A stretch of DNA of 64,000 bases from Pseudomonadota bacterium (GTDB lineage Bacteria > Desulfobacterota > Desulfobulbia > Desulfobulbales > JAGXFP01), in the NCBI GenBank assembly GCA_018814305.1, contig JAHJAA010000009.1, positions 39,265 through 103,264 on the forward strand, read 5' to 3'. The translations under genes were made by a program, and so were the position numbers. Below, piece after piece: positions 50,601-58,215 of the stretch (position 1 is its first letter; each line of letters begins with the position of its first letter). The notes under the pieces are model-generated. The model saw nothing but the letters and a program-made list of their open reading frames with translations, had not been told where the DNA came from and did no database searches.

Positions 50601-52074
50601 CTACGTGGACTTGAAACCCTATATCTTCGATGCCAGGATATTTACTCCGAGTGCCACCCATCCCGAGGGCTGGGGAACGATTCTCCTCGGTGGTCTACGG
50701 TTTGGGGGCGGTGATTTTGAAACCGGGATCGATATCGATAATGATGCCTTAAGCACAAACGACACGACCCATTCGTCGTATTTCCTCTTTGATGTCACCA
50801 ACCCTGAAGCTCCGCCGGTTCTGTTAAGAGAGTTTACCGATGCCCAACTTGGTTTTACTTACGGGAAACCCACTGCCGTGCCGATGTTGCGTTGTGTTGG
50901 CGATGTTGATTGTGATGCCACGGGCTGGCCGATGGACTGGTATCTTGCCTTCGGCTCAGGACCCCATCATGCCACAACCCCGACGATCGGCATGGAAGGT
51001 CGGAGCGATCGGGAAGCCTATCTTTATCTGATGGCACTTGGGGGTACCGCCGATGCCGGCGGGCTGGGGTATGTTGATGTCGGCGCCAATAATTTGCCAA
51101 AACTGGTCACCGGGTATCCCAAGAAGATTTATAATGGTGGGGTTGCTTTAAACAATGCCTTTGTCTCCGATGTTGTCGCGGTGGACTGGGATCTGGATTA
51201 TCGGGCCAATGCCCTCTACTTCGGGACGGTGGAGAATAGCATGGCTTCTCCTTCCAACCAGAGCGGGGGGATGTATCGGCTGGTGATTGAGGCAAAAAAT
51301 GTAGATAATAATCTCGGCGTGGATCTTGATCCGACCAAATGGGCGATCAATACCTTCTATCATAATAATCAGCCGGTGGTCTCGGCACCCAATGTGACCC
51401 TTGATGGTGAGGGAGGTTGGCTGTTTTATGGGACTGGGCGTTATTTCAATCCGACCCTGGATGTCAACAACTCCCAGACCCAGAGTTTTTATGGCCTCAA
51501 AGAAGAGCTGTTCATCGATCCCATAGATCAGGTAAAGAAGGTGAATCTGGGGATTTCCAACGGGGGGAATCTCCGTGATGTAACCAACGTTAATTTGTCA
51601 TACGCGACGGATGCGGTTGCTCTGGAAAGTGTAAGAAAACAATTTGCCGATCTTGTCTATACTGGTACAACGTATGATGGCTGGTATATTGACTTGGATG
51701 CTGATGAGCGGAATTTGAGTCAGGCGGTATTATTGGGTCAAGCTGTTCTCTTTACCACCTATACTCCGACTTTGAATGTCTGTGAGCCGGGTGGATCAAG
51801 TAAGATCTGGGCCTCCTATTATTCAACCGGGACCACCTGGTTTAAACCGATCATCACGAGTTTGACCGGCGAAAAATCGGATGCAAGCGGCAATATCCTC
51901 CGTTCCACTTCACTTGGAAGTGGCCTGGCATCCACCCCCAATGTTCATCGGGGTTCCGGGAAAGATGCCCACGCCTACATCCAGACAAGTTCCGGTGGTA
52001 TTATCGCAATAACCGAGGACCCTCCCGGACAGTTTAAAAGCGGAATTGAGGCTTGGATCGGAGATGATTTATAA
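47668..52074 (+). CDS. pilY1: PilY1-like pilus tip adhesin with cysteine-rich insertion in the VWA domain
   Basis: The protein has 1468 residues. A signal peptide (1-26, ending AQA) precedes a von Willebrand A start with MIDAS DSSGSM at 53-58. The VWA fold is then interrupted by about 270 residues (70-335) that are Ser/Thr/Tyr/Asn-rich and hold 24 Cys. It resumes at about 340 with LNFDLMARLDVAKKVL and MIVITDGDPTADDS. The C-terminal half (about 840-1440) is the PilY1 beta-propeller, with Asp-rich loops DVDCDATGWPMDW and DWDLDY that may bind calcium. PilY1 proteins sit at the pilus tip in adhesion and surface sensing. RBS AGGAGGGG precedes ATG 47668. Confidence 0.9.
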   Translation: MKKTILLSVQMLAVTLFLLWAGQAQALNAVADYQSVPPFISKSIRPLTMLILDSSGSMGWDAYSGGYDPNHSYYGLFEPELCYGENSGGTATCDLPIVSGGCSTDVPSGNYYCDISTSIYSSATNCTDSCYEVGVSYQTQACTPTTETNNGNCTPNYGCSVTSTSSTSYTFSCSTTGSTYTRSDYTSASNSCNNYCASSPSSWDCSINPTSYTSSANCTSGCTETLNLFNCGLTGSNYSSETDCNDRCSTTVTGTSYGTCSPETYNPDCLTSTTTSACTSAGGTCSTDTIWQTVTTTSSSSCTDSGGTYTPATGTYYYPNATTSADCIATTPNMWGNKLNFDLMARLDVAKKVLTGGQTADVAGLPGVVGRNAVIQLPAGKIARGLVQDNDNLPLGFEVYNSSNGGRVVDYIGTDNATIVIDINSTTANGNTPLAESVATGINYFKQATRHYSTQEYTISNQWDPFYDNASGTLNTCGQASMIVITDGDPTADDSFPAVMLNAASGTAFSVGSYYVDDVSYYGHTTDLRTDIQGKQSLDLYYVWAFGDATAALAAPNLQKASILGGFDDKPQPPATTVDGKPSTVAVENAALFKDREWDFDHNTVPDNYAQADVGDELAATLQNMLGAIESKSSSASAASVISNSRTGEGAMYQAVFFPSRLDSLGNKLVWSGDVHALWVDKYGNLREDCDNASPEPPALPSCDPGDQDFILDLKKDVIIEFIVDSTTNSSSATRYQDLDGNGKKTKLIESGVELAAINYLWSGGEWLAKVDPVAATVQRSYGVAADSRYIFTSINNNQIDFNAVAIRGQLDSDAEFQAILNAADVAEAGKIVNYVRGQDQVGFRERQYDWDNNLTAETYKLGDVVGSTPTLVSSPAEDYDAIYGDLSYNTFKQAYADRRHVIYAGANDGGLHAFNAGYFDIDKQTFLRAPGVWDEPSSDWNYGATTYDMGSEMWMYVPQNVLPHLKWLTDLEYQHTYYVDLKPYIFDARIFTPSATHPEGWGTILLGGLRFGGGDFETGIDIDNDALSTNDTTHSSYFLFDVTNPEAPPVLLREFTDAQLGFTYGKPTAVPMLRCVGDVDCDATGWPMDWYLAFGSGPHHATTPTIGMEGRSDREAYLYLMALGGTADAGGLGYVDVGANNLPKLVTGYPKKIYNGGVALNNAFVSDVVAVDWDLDYRANALYFGTVENSMASPSNQSGGMYRLVIEAKNVDNNLGVDLDPTKWAINTFYHNNQPVVSAPNVTLDGEGGWLFYGTGRYFNPTLDVNNSQTQSFYGLKEELFIDPIDQVKKVNLGISNGGNLRDVTNVNLSYATDAVALESVRKQFADLVYTGTTYDGWYIDLDADERNLSQAVLLGQAVLFTTYTPTLNVCEPGGSSKIWASYYSTGTTWFKPIITSLTGEKSDASGNILRSTSLGSGLASTPNVHRGSGKDAHAYIQTSSGGIIAITEDPPGQFKSGIEAWIGDDL

Positions 52075-52077
52075 ACC

Positions 52078-52563
52078 ATGAAACAGGTGTACGGTGTGTC
52101 AGAAATGAACAGGGTAGGGGCGCGGGGATTTTCATTGATAGAGTTGATGGTTACCCTGGCAATAATCGGTATTCTGGCGTCGGTAGCCATGCCGGCTTAT
52201 GTTAACTACATGAACCGGAGCAGGCAGTCTGCCGCAGTCTCCCAACTTATGCAGATCAAAGCGGCCCAGGAACGTTTTTTTGCTGAGCATGACGGCATGT
52301 TCAGTGACTCCGTCGGCAAACTGGATGGAATGAGTGGTGGAGTCAGCTACCAAGATCAATACTACACATATTGGATTGTTGCGGCCACCGACGGTACCGG
52401 TCTCGTGTCAACCGGGGTCATAAGGGCAGAGGGTGACCTGAATAAGGACGGAATCAAGAGTGACGTCTGGGAGGTTACCCTAGAGGGTTTGGCCGACAAA
52501 CCCCGAAATCTCAGTAGCGCTGAAGGGTTCTCCTGGTCGATGCTGGGGCGGTTGTTTGATTGA
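52078..52563 (+). CDS. pilE: PilE-like prepilin
   Basis: The protein has 161 residues. The leader ends ARG and FSLIELMVTLAIIGILASVAMPAYVNYM follows: a textbook type III signal with Glu at +5. The body carries a DxDxDG-like loop (EGDLNKDGIKSD) reminiscent of calcium-stabilised pseudopilins. ATG 52078 gives a 17-residue leader, and ATG 52105 would give an 8-residue one. It closes the tip operon 3 bases after pilY1, followed by a terminator. Whether it is a minor or the major pilin is not clear. Confidence 0.83.
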   Translation: MKQVYGVSEMNRVGARGFSLIELMVTLAIIGILASVAMPAYVNYMNRSRQSAAVSQLMQIKAAQERFFAEHDGMFSDSVGKLDGMSGGVSYQDQYYTYWIVAATDGTGLVSTGVIRAEGDLNKDGIKSDVWEVTLEGLADKPRNLSSAEGFSWSMLGRLFD

Positions 52564-52600
52564 TCATTTTGCCCATTGATTGGCTGTAAACTGTTTTCCC

Positions 52601-52640
52601 GGAGCAAGGATTCTTTAATCGTCCTTGCTCCGGTCTTTTT
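52601..52640 (+). terminator. Intrinsic terminator of the pilin operon
   Basis: GGAGCAAGGA at 52601-52610 pairs perfectly with TCCTTGCTCC at 52622-52631, leaving an 11-base loop. GGTCTTTTT follows. It lies 38 bases after the pilE stop. Confidence 0.9.
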
Positions 52641-52805
52641 GGGCGAAGGGGTCTCTTTTTTAATTTGAGGAGTTGTTTTGATCCAATTTATGCAATTTCT
52701 CACATTTTGAATGACTGGTTATGCCGATTCGGAGATTTCGAAAGGCTGAATTGTTTATCTATGCGACGTATCACTTTTAACGTTCAACTTTAGGCCCGGA
52801 CTCTT

Positions 52806-54605
52806 TTGAGCATTTTGGACGACGATAAATACCTCTTTGACCTGCTCCTGCGGAATCGATTGATCTCCCCGGCCCAGGCCAAGATGTTGACCGAAAAGGT
52901 CCCGGCCCAGCGGGAACTCCTCTTGCGTAAGCGTCGACAGGAGGCTGCCGCCTCTGGTCTAAAGAGGATTCACCGCCCCGATCTGGTGGAAGTGATCGCC
53001 TCACTCCATCCGGTGATTCCAGGGAATAAGGCAGAGCCTCTCACTGAAGAACATATCATGCGGGCCCTGGCTACTGATCTTGGTATGCCGTTCAAGAAGC
53101 TTGACCCTCTTGAACTGGATCTGGATCTGGTAACCAAGACCATCCCCCGCTCCTTTGCCCAGAAGTATATGCTCTTGCCCTTTGCGGTGGAAAACGGGGT
53201 CTATCAGATCGCCTTGTGTGATCCTGATAACCGTGGGGTTCTGGCGGAAATCGAGCGGCTCAACCAGATCAGCACTGCACCCCATCTCACCACCAGGGGG
53301 GATATCCAGCGGATGCTGGCTGAGTTTTTCGGTTTCCAATCGTCGATTACCGCGGCGGAGTCCCATCTTGGCGGGGGGGGGATTGATCTCGGGAATCTTG
53401 AACAGTATGTCAGGATCGACCGGGCTGGTGAGATTCCTTCGACCGATCATCATATCAAGAGCGCGGTGGATCATCTGTTTAATTACGCCTTTGACCAGCG
53501 GGCCAGTGATATCCATGTGGAGCCCAAACGCAGCAAGAGTCTGGTCCGGTTGCGGATCGACGGGGTGCTGCATACCATCTATACCCTTCCCGGAGGGGTT
53601 CATTCGGCCATTGTCTCAAGGATTAAGACCCTATCCCGCCTGGACATTGCAGAGAAGCGACGACCCCAGGACGGTCGGATCAAGATCGACCATGAGGGCA
53701 AGGAGGCGGAAATTCGGGTCTCCACTATTCCGGTGGCCTTTGGTGAAAAATTGGTCATGCGAATCCTGGATCCGGATATCGTCTTTCAGGACATCACCAA
53801 GGTTGGCTTCAGTGAGCGTGACCTGGCCGTGTATCGGGGTTTCATGAAGAGTCCCCACGGCATGGTTCTGGTCACTGGTCCCACCGGCAGTGGAAAGTCG
53901 ACCACGCTCTATTCAACCCTGAAGTTGATCGCCACCCCGGAGAATAATGTGGTCACGGTGGAAGACCCGGTGGAAATGATTTACGAGGAATTTAACCAGA
54001 TTGCGGTTCAACCCCTGATCGATGTGACCTTTTCCACAATTCTTCGAAACATTTTACGCCAAGATCCCGATGTGATCATGGTCGGTGAGATTCGGGATCT
54101 GGACACGGCGGTCAATGCCATCCAGGCGGCCCTTACCGGGCATCTGGTTTTTTCCACCCTACACACCAATGATGCGGTTTCCTCGATCAGTCGATTGGTC
54201 GACCTTGGGGTCCAACCGTTTCTGGTGGGCTCAACCATGCTCGGTGCCTTGGCCCAGCGACTGGTGCGGACCATCTGCCCCCATTGCCGTGAAATCATCA
54301 AGGTTCGGGCTGACGTGTTGCGAAGTTTCGGGTTTCCTGCCGAAGGCGATGGAGAGATCGAATTGCAGAAGGGCAAAGGCTGCCGTAATTGCCGGAATAC
54401 CGGATTCCTTGGTCGATGCGGGGTCTTTGAGATCTTTTCCGTCTCCAAGGAGATCAACCGGATGATCTGTACCGGCGCTTCCGAAGGGGAGATCCGGGCC
54501 GAAGCAATTCGAGACGGGATGACCTCGCTCAAGGAAGACGCCTGGCGCAAGGTTGTGTTGGGGGTTACGACCTTTGAAGAGGCCGCCCGGGTCACCGGAC
54601 AGTAA
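52806..54605 (+). CDS. GspE/PilB family assembly ATPase
   Basis: The protein has about 599 residues. An N-terminal extension and GspE_N-type domain (to about 190) precede the secretion ATPase core. Walker A is GPTGSGKSTTLYSTL near 355, the Asp box VEDPVE, Walker B DVIMVGEIRD, the His box LVFSTLHTNDA, and the tetracysteine zinc site CPHC...CRNC lies near 495-525. It powers pilus or pseudopilus assembly. The start is TTG 52806 with a poor ribosome site. It stands alone, downstream of the pilin operon terminator, so whether it serves pili or type II secretion is undecided. Confidence 0.87.
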   Translation: MSILDDDKYLFDLLLRNRLISPAQAKMLTEKVPAQRELLLRKRRQEAAASGLKRIHRPDLVEVIASLHPVIPGNKAEPLTEEHIMRALATDLGMPFKKLDPLELDLDLVTKTIPRSFAQKYMLLPFAVENGVYQIALCDPDNRGVLAEIERLNQISTAPHLTTRGDIQRMLAEFFGFQSSITAAESHLGGGGIDLGNLEQYVRIDRAGEIPSTDHHIKSAVDHLFNYAFDQRASDIHVEPKRSKSLVRLRIDGVLHTIYTLPGGVHSAIVSRIKTLSRLDIAEKRRPQDGRIKIDHEGKEAEIRVSTIPVAFGEKLVMRILDPDIVFQDITKVGFSERDLAVYRGFMKSPHGMVLVTGPTGSGKSTTLYSTLKLIATPENNVVTVEDPVEMIYEEFNQIAVQPLIDVTFSTILRNILRQDPDVIMVGEIRDLDTAVNAIQAALTGHLVFSTLHTNDAVSSISRLVDLGVQPFLVGSTMLGALAQRLVRTICPHCREIIKVRADVLRSFGFPAEGDGEIELQKGKGCRNCRNTGFLGRCGVFEIFSVSKEINRMICTGASEGEIRAEAIRDGMTSLKEDAWRKVVLGVTTFEEAARVTGQ

Positions 54606-54856
54606 GTCCGGTAGCTTCCCATCTGCGTCCGGGAAGACGGTCCGCATAGTGTGGCTATAGCGGGCCGTCATCTCCGTGCACATCTGAGGCACTTCTGGAT
54701 TTACTTGCTTGTCACTCTGATTTTGGTTGTTAGCTGGATTAATGATGAGTAGCGGGTTTGATGTACGGTCGGATTTAAACCGCGTTGGTTCATCATGGTT
54801 GCTTATTAGCGTCCTTTGTTTTACAATTATGGCTAACGATAAATAAAAGGTAAAAA

Positions 54857-55078
54857 ATGCTCCAGGCCAAGCTTTCCAGTAAATTTCAGTTGTCGATCCC
54901 TAAGCCGTTACGGAGAAATTTAAATCTTCAGGCTGGTCAGCAATTCACCTTGCTCGCTCGGGGGAGCATTATTGAGTTAATTCCCCTCCGTTCGATTAAG
55001 GATGCGAGAGGCATGCTCTCCACCTGTGAATACAGGGATTCTTCCGAATACCGGGACCGAGGTGAAAGGGATCTGTAA
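54857..55078 (+). CDS. AbrB/SpoVT-type antitoxin (VapB-like)
   Basis: The protein has 73 residues. The swapped-hairpin DNA-binding fold is recognisable in SSKFQLSIPKPLRRNLNLQAGQQFTLL. The short charged tail (YRDSSEYRDRGERDL) would wrap the toxin. It shares one base with the following PIN-domain gene (TAATG), the usual antitoxin-toxin order. It normally represses its own operon. The 251 bases upstream (54606-54856) hold nothing else I can name. Confidence 0.82.
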   Translation: MLQAKLSSKFQLSIPKPLRRNLNLQAGQQFTLLARGSIIELIPLRSIKDARGMLSTCEYRDSSEYRDRGERDL

Positions 55079-55455
55079 TGTTTCTTGTCGACACCTGTGG
55101 GTGGATAGAATGGCTGACAGACGGAAAGTTGAGTAAGCATTATGAACCGTATTTCAGCCGGATTGAAACATTGATTGTGCCTACTTCTGTCCAGTTTGAA
55201 CTCTATAAGTGGGTCTTGAAAAAATTCAACATTCAGAAAGCGTTGGAATCGATTGCCTTAACGGAACAGGCCGATGTCATCCCTCTGACCACTCCCATTG
55301 CTTTATCCGCTGCTGATTTTGCAACGGAACATTCCCTTTCCTTTGCTGATTCGATCATTTATGCAACCGCTCAATTTTATAGCGCAAAGTTGATTACATC
55401 TGGCGATCATTTCAAAGGGTTGATTGGAGTAGAATTTTTAGAAAAAATATTTTGA
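55078..55455 (+). CDS. vapC: PIN-domain toxin (VapC-like ribonuclease)
   Basis: The protein has 125 residues. The PIN fold's acidic residues appear at Asp5 (LVDTCGWIEWL), Glu42 (SVQFELYKWV), Asp95 (FADSIIYATAQ) and a late Asp (TSGDHFKGL). VapC toxins cleave tRNA or rRNA and are held inactive by the partner antitoxin encoded just upstream. The family is common in chromosomes and is often mobile. Confidence 0.87.
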   Translation: MFLVDTCGWIEWLTDGKLSKHYEPYFSRIETLIVPTSVQFELYKWVLKKFNIQKALESIALTEQADVIPLTTPIALSAADFATEHSLSFADSIIYATAQFYSAKLITSGDHFKGLIGVEFLEKIF

Positions 55456-55654
55456 TCAATTGGAATGGTAAGTGAAAACGATGGCTCCTCGTTTTTGTAT
55501 ATGTTAGGGGATCTGGTCGTGGTTGTTGTGCTGCAGAGCTGCTAGTTGTCTGATTGTTTCAGTCGCTGGATTCAGCATAGAGCGTCAGGAAACTTTCGTG
55601 AAGGAAGAGTATCCCCTGAACGCTTATTGAAATACGATAGAGGACGGTACTTTT

Positions 55655-56107
55655 ATGGCGGGTAAGGTAGTCGCCACCAATAAAAAGGCATATCATCATT
55701 ACTTCATCGACGATACCTTTGAGGCCGGGATGGTTTTGAAGGGCTCCGAAGTAAAGTCGCTTCGGGCTGGTCGGGTGAATTTTCATGATGGCTACGCCAA
55801 GATTGACAAGGGTGAGGTCTTTCTGTACAACGTCCATATCTCTCCCTACGCCCAAGTGAGTTTTGATGCTCCGGACCCTGTTCGGGTGCGAAAATTGCTC
55901 ATGACACGTCATGAGATCAAACGCCTGATTGGCAAGATTCAGGAAAAGGGATTTGCCTTGGTGCCCTTGAAGATATACTTTAACGAAAGGGGTAAGGCCA
56001 AAATAGAACTTGGTCTTGGTCGTGGCAAGAAACTTTATGATAAACGCTCTTCGATCAAACAACGCGACTCCGATCGTGATATGGAACGCGAGATGCAGAG
56101 AAGGTAG
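55655..56107 (+). CDS. smpB: SsrA-binding protein SmpB
   Basis: The protein has 150 residues. The barrel sequence YHHYFIDDTFEAGMVLKGSEVKSLRAGRVNFHDGYAKI and the basic tail (GRGKKLYDKRSSIKQRDSDRDMEREM) are diagnostic. It delivers tmRNA to stalled ribosomes and mimics the codon-anticodon step with its tail. The tmRNA gene is 93 bases downstream, so the two trans-translation partners are linked here. AGGACGG precedes ATG 55655. Confidence 0.96.
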   Translation: MAGKVVATNKKAYHHYFIDDTFEAGMVLKGSEVKSLRAGRVNFHDGYAKIDKGEVFLYNVHISPYAQVSFDAPDPVRVRKLLMTRHEIKRLIGKIQEKGFALVPLKIYFNERGKAKIELGLGRGKKLYDKRSSIKQRDSDRDMEREMQRR

Positions 56108-56110
56108 AAA

Positions 56111-56155
56111 AAGTTATAAGTTATAAGTGTAAAGTTGTAAGTTGTGGTAGTTTAC
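56111..56155. repeat. Dispersed short repeat, copy between smpB and ssrA
   Basis: A run of AAGTTATAAGT-like units ends in AAGTTGTGGTAGTTTAC (56139-56155), the exact complement of 28052-28068. It occupies half of the 93 bases between smpB and ssrA. Confidence 0.45.
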
Positions 56156-56200
56156 GATCAGAAATAATCATAAATTAGTTCTTTGTAATATTCTTCAATA

Positions 56201-56561
56201 GGGGGTGAAACGGGTTCGACGGGGATATATAAGCTCGGGCTGCATGTCGAGGATTCTGCCATCCTCGTAAAAAAGGTAGAACGTAAATATAGTCGCAGAT
56301 GACTATGCATATGCTGTGGCAGCATAAATAAGCCACTGCCCCCCCGGTTATTCCTGCGGATCGGGGTAGGGCATCGACTAGCGGGATAGCTTCCGGATTT
56401 CTCCAGTGGTTCCAGCGGCGAAACTCAACAGTGGATAGTGTTAAAGACCCTGGGTCCCGATAGGGTTGCGGCACGATAAATCACCTTTTACGGGAACAAA
56501 CATGTAGACGCCTGCAGGGGAGTATTTTCGGACGGGGGTTCAACTCCCCCCACCTCCACCA
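56201..56561 (+). ncRNA. ssrA: tmRNA (transfer-messenger RNA)
   Basis: The 361-base RNA starts GGGGGTGAAACGGGTTCGAC and ends with the T-arm and acceptor strand CACCTCC-ACCA, which pairs with the 5' GGGGGTG with one G-U. CCA is encoded (56559-56561). The tag reading frame begins at GCA 56295, after the usual TAGTC, and encodes ADDYAYAVAA followed by TAA at 56325-56327. It rescues stalled ribosomes and marks the unfinished protein for proteolysis. The 3' end is the integration site of the prophage that starts immediately after it. Confidence 0.95.
56535..56561. other. Probable attL: 3' end of ssrA used as phage attachment site
   Basis: A tyrosine integrase gene ends 19 bases past the CCA end of ssrA and reads toward it, and the DNA composition changes at this point. 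That is the usual layout when phages integrate in the T-arm/acceptor part of tmRNA and rebuild the gene. The exact core cannot be set because the other end (attR) is outside the window. Confidence 0.55.
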
Positions 56562-56573
56562 CGTAACATCAAG

Positions 56574-56616
56574 AAATCACTACCTTTTTGTATTTCGAAG
56601 GGTAGTGATTTTCTTT
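56574..56616. terminator. Shared terminator of ssrA and the phage integrase
   Basis: AAATCACTACC at 56574-56584 pairs perfectly with GGTAGTGATTT at 56601-56611 (11 bp), with A runs and T runs on the proper sides for both strands. The integrase stop codon (56580-56582) lies inside the left arm. It starts 13 bases after the tmRNA CCA end. Confidence 0.8.
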
Positions 56617-57734
56617 ACCACTTTCTTACCAACTAATGACGATTGAGAATAGATTTTCCTAACATCGTCAGACTCAATCCTATAATACCGTTCAAATGCT
56701 TTATTGGTGCTGTGCATTGTGCTTTGTTTTATTTGCTCAGGTGTAAAAAATTCACGCAAAGCAATTACTGAACTATGCCTGGTACCACCATATAAATCTA
56801 CATCTTCAATACCTAGATTTTCACACGCAGTTTTCCACCATTTATAAAAGTATCTCAGCCCATAAGGCTGGCCAAGTTTACAACCGCGATCAGTTTTTGC
56901 ATGAACAAAGAATAAAGATCGAGGGAAGGTGAATCCAACTTGACGAACAAGTTGTACATCTTCATCGAGAATAGGAACCGGCTTGGTTTCTCCGGTTTTG
57001 GAATGATGAATGTATATATATCGATTTTCTAAATCAATGTCTTGCTCACGAATCTGAAGCAGCTCACCAGGTCGAATAGAAACATAAGTGCATAACCATT
57101 TTACACCGATCCATACTTTATATGGTGCAATTCGCTGTAACTCATCAAGGATAAGAAATTGTGATTCTTTACCGATAACCTTACGGAAAGATAATTTGAC
57201 TTTGATTTCAGGAAATCGTGGAACTTTTGAAATTACTTCTCGATACTCCAGCCAATGAAAAAAATCATGTAACGCTGATTTCATATTTGAAATTGTTTTG
57301 GTCGATAATGTTCGACCGGATACAATTAAAAAATCCTCAATTTCTGCATATCCTATTTCTTTGACGTTTCGATTCCCCCAGGACTTAACCGCCTTTGTCA
57401 TATAATTCCGTAAATTTTTATATGATCCCGGTTTGACGGATTCGTATTTAATAACGAGCCATTTTTTTACTAAATTTGAAAAACCTAATGGCCTTGATTG
57501 CGAATAATCACGAGCATCAAAACTATTTTCATCCGTCTTGAATCGTAATCCGGTAAGAAATCTTGATGCTTCTGCATAGCTGTCAAACCTTCGATTTACT
57601 TTTCCAAAGAAAACGCGAAATTTTGACGCTATTTGATCTGGATGATCTGGACATGACAAAGTGCGTCTACCGTCATCTTTTAAGACCTGGCTGCAAATTG
57701 AGCACTTTTGATGCGTATATATTCCACCTTTCAT
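56580..57734 (-). CDS. int: Tyrosine recombinase/phage integrase with N-terminal zinc knuckle
   Basis: The protein has 384 residues from ATG 57734, which has AGGAGG at ideal spacing. An upstream extension to 57800 is not supported. The N-terminus has CSIC (Cys11, Cys14) and CPDH (Cys28, His31), a likely zinc ribbon. A SAM-like core-binding domain follows (about 90-180), then the catalytic domain with Arg in SIRPGEL, Lys in HSKTGET, TRHSS for the His-x-x-Arg box region (order altered from the common HxLR) and Tyr in AFERYYRIE. It would integrate and excise the prophage at ssrA. Its 3' end shares a terminator with ssrA. Confidence 0.87.
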   Translation of the reverse strand: MKGGIYTHQKCSICSQVLKDDGRRTLSCPDHPDQIASKFRVFFGKVNRRFDSYAEASRFLTGLRFKTDENSFDARDYSQSRPLGFSNLVKKWLVIKYESVKPGSYKNLRNYMTKAVKSWGNRNVKEIGYAEIEDFLIVSGRTLSTKTISNMKSALHDFFHWLEYREVISKVPRFPEIKVKLSFRKVIGKESQFLILDELQRIAPYKVWIGVKWLCTYVSIRPGELLQIREQDIDLENRYIYIHHSKTGETKPVPILDEDVQLVRQVGFTFPRSLFFVHAKTDRGCKLGQPYGLRYFYKWWKTACENLGIEDVDLYGGTRHSSVIALREFFTPEQIKQSTMHSTNKAFERYYRIESDDVRKIYSQSSLVGKKVVKKITTLRNTKR

Positions 57735-57957
57735 ACAAAGCCCTCCTGTTTGGGCGATGATATGAAAGGTTTTATGTTTTGTCAAATTAAGCGAGAGCAT
57801 ATTAAAAAGGACAAACTTCCTTAGCCATTTCTTTCAAAAGTAAATGGCAGGTATATGCATGGTCAATTTGATTCTCGTGAATAAAAATTCGTCTCAATAA
57901 AAGGCAGGATATACGACTGAAAAACAAGAAAGGACCAACTCTATAGATTGTCATAAA

Positions 57958-58170
57958 TCACCTCGATTTCTTGTTTAAAATATTTGCCAGGAACCATAGC
58001 CGTGATCGAATGGCTTTCTTTTTGTCTGGTGTCGGTTCCAATACTGTTATGAGGTCTTCAAGCCACGAAAAAAGCTGTTCTATCTTCCGGCATCCAGGAT
58101 GGTACATCATTGGACGTCCACGACGAGGAGGGGATTCCGGTAAAGGTTGGCCGCATAAAAAACAGTTCAT
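57958..58170 (-). CDS. Small CxxC protein of the prophage
   Basis: The protein has 70 residues. It starts MNCFLCGQPLPES and has YHPGCRKIEQLF, giving a CxxC and a later HxxxC that could form one zinc site. A helix with LEDLITVLEP and a basic C-terminus follow. I do not recognise the family. It lies between rep and int on the same strand, so it may be an accessory replication or regulatory protein. The ribosome site before ATG 58170 is weak. The codon pattern and position make it likely real. Confidence 0.6.
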   Translation of the reverse strand: MNCFLCGQPLPESPPRRGRPMMYHPGCRKIEQLFSWLEDLITVLEPTPDKKKAIRSRLWFLANILNKKSR

Positions 58171-58215
58171 AATCTGTATTTATTTTTGTATGCCTTAATT
58201 CGATATCAGCAGGAT

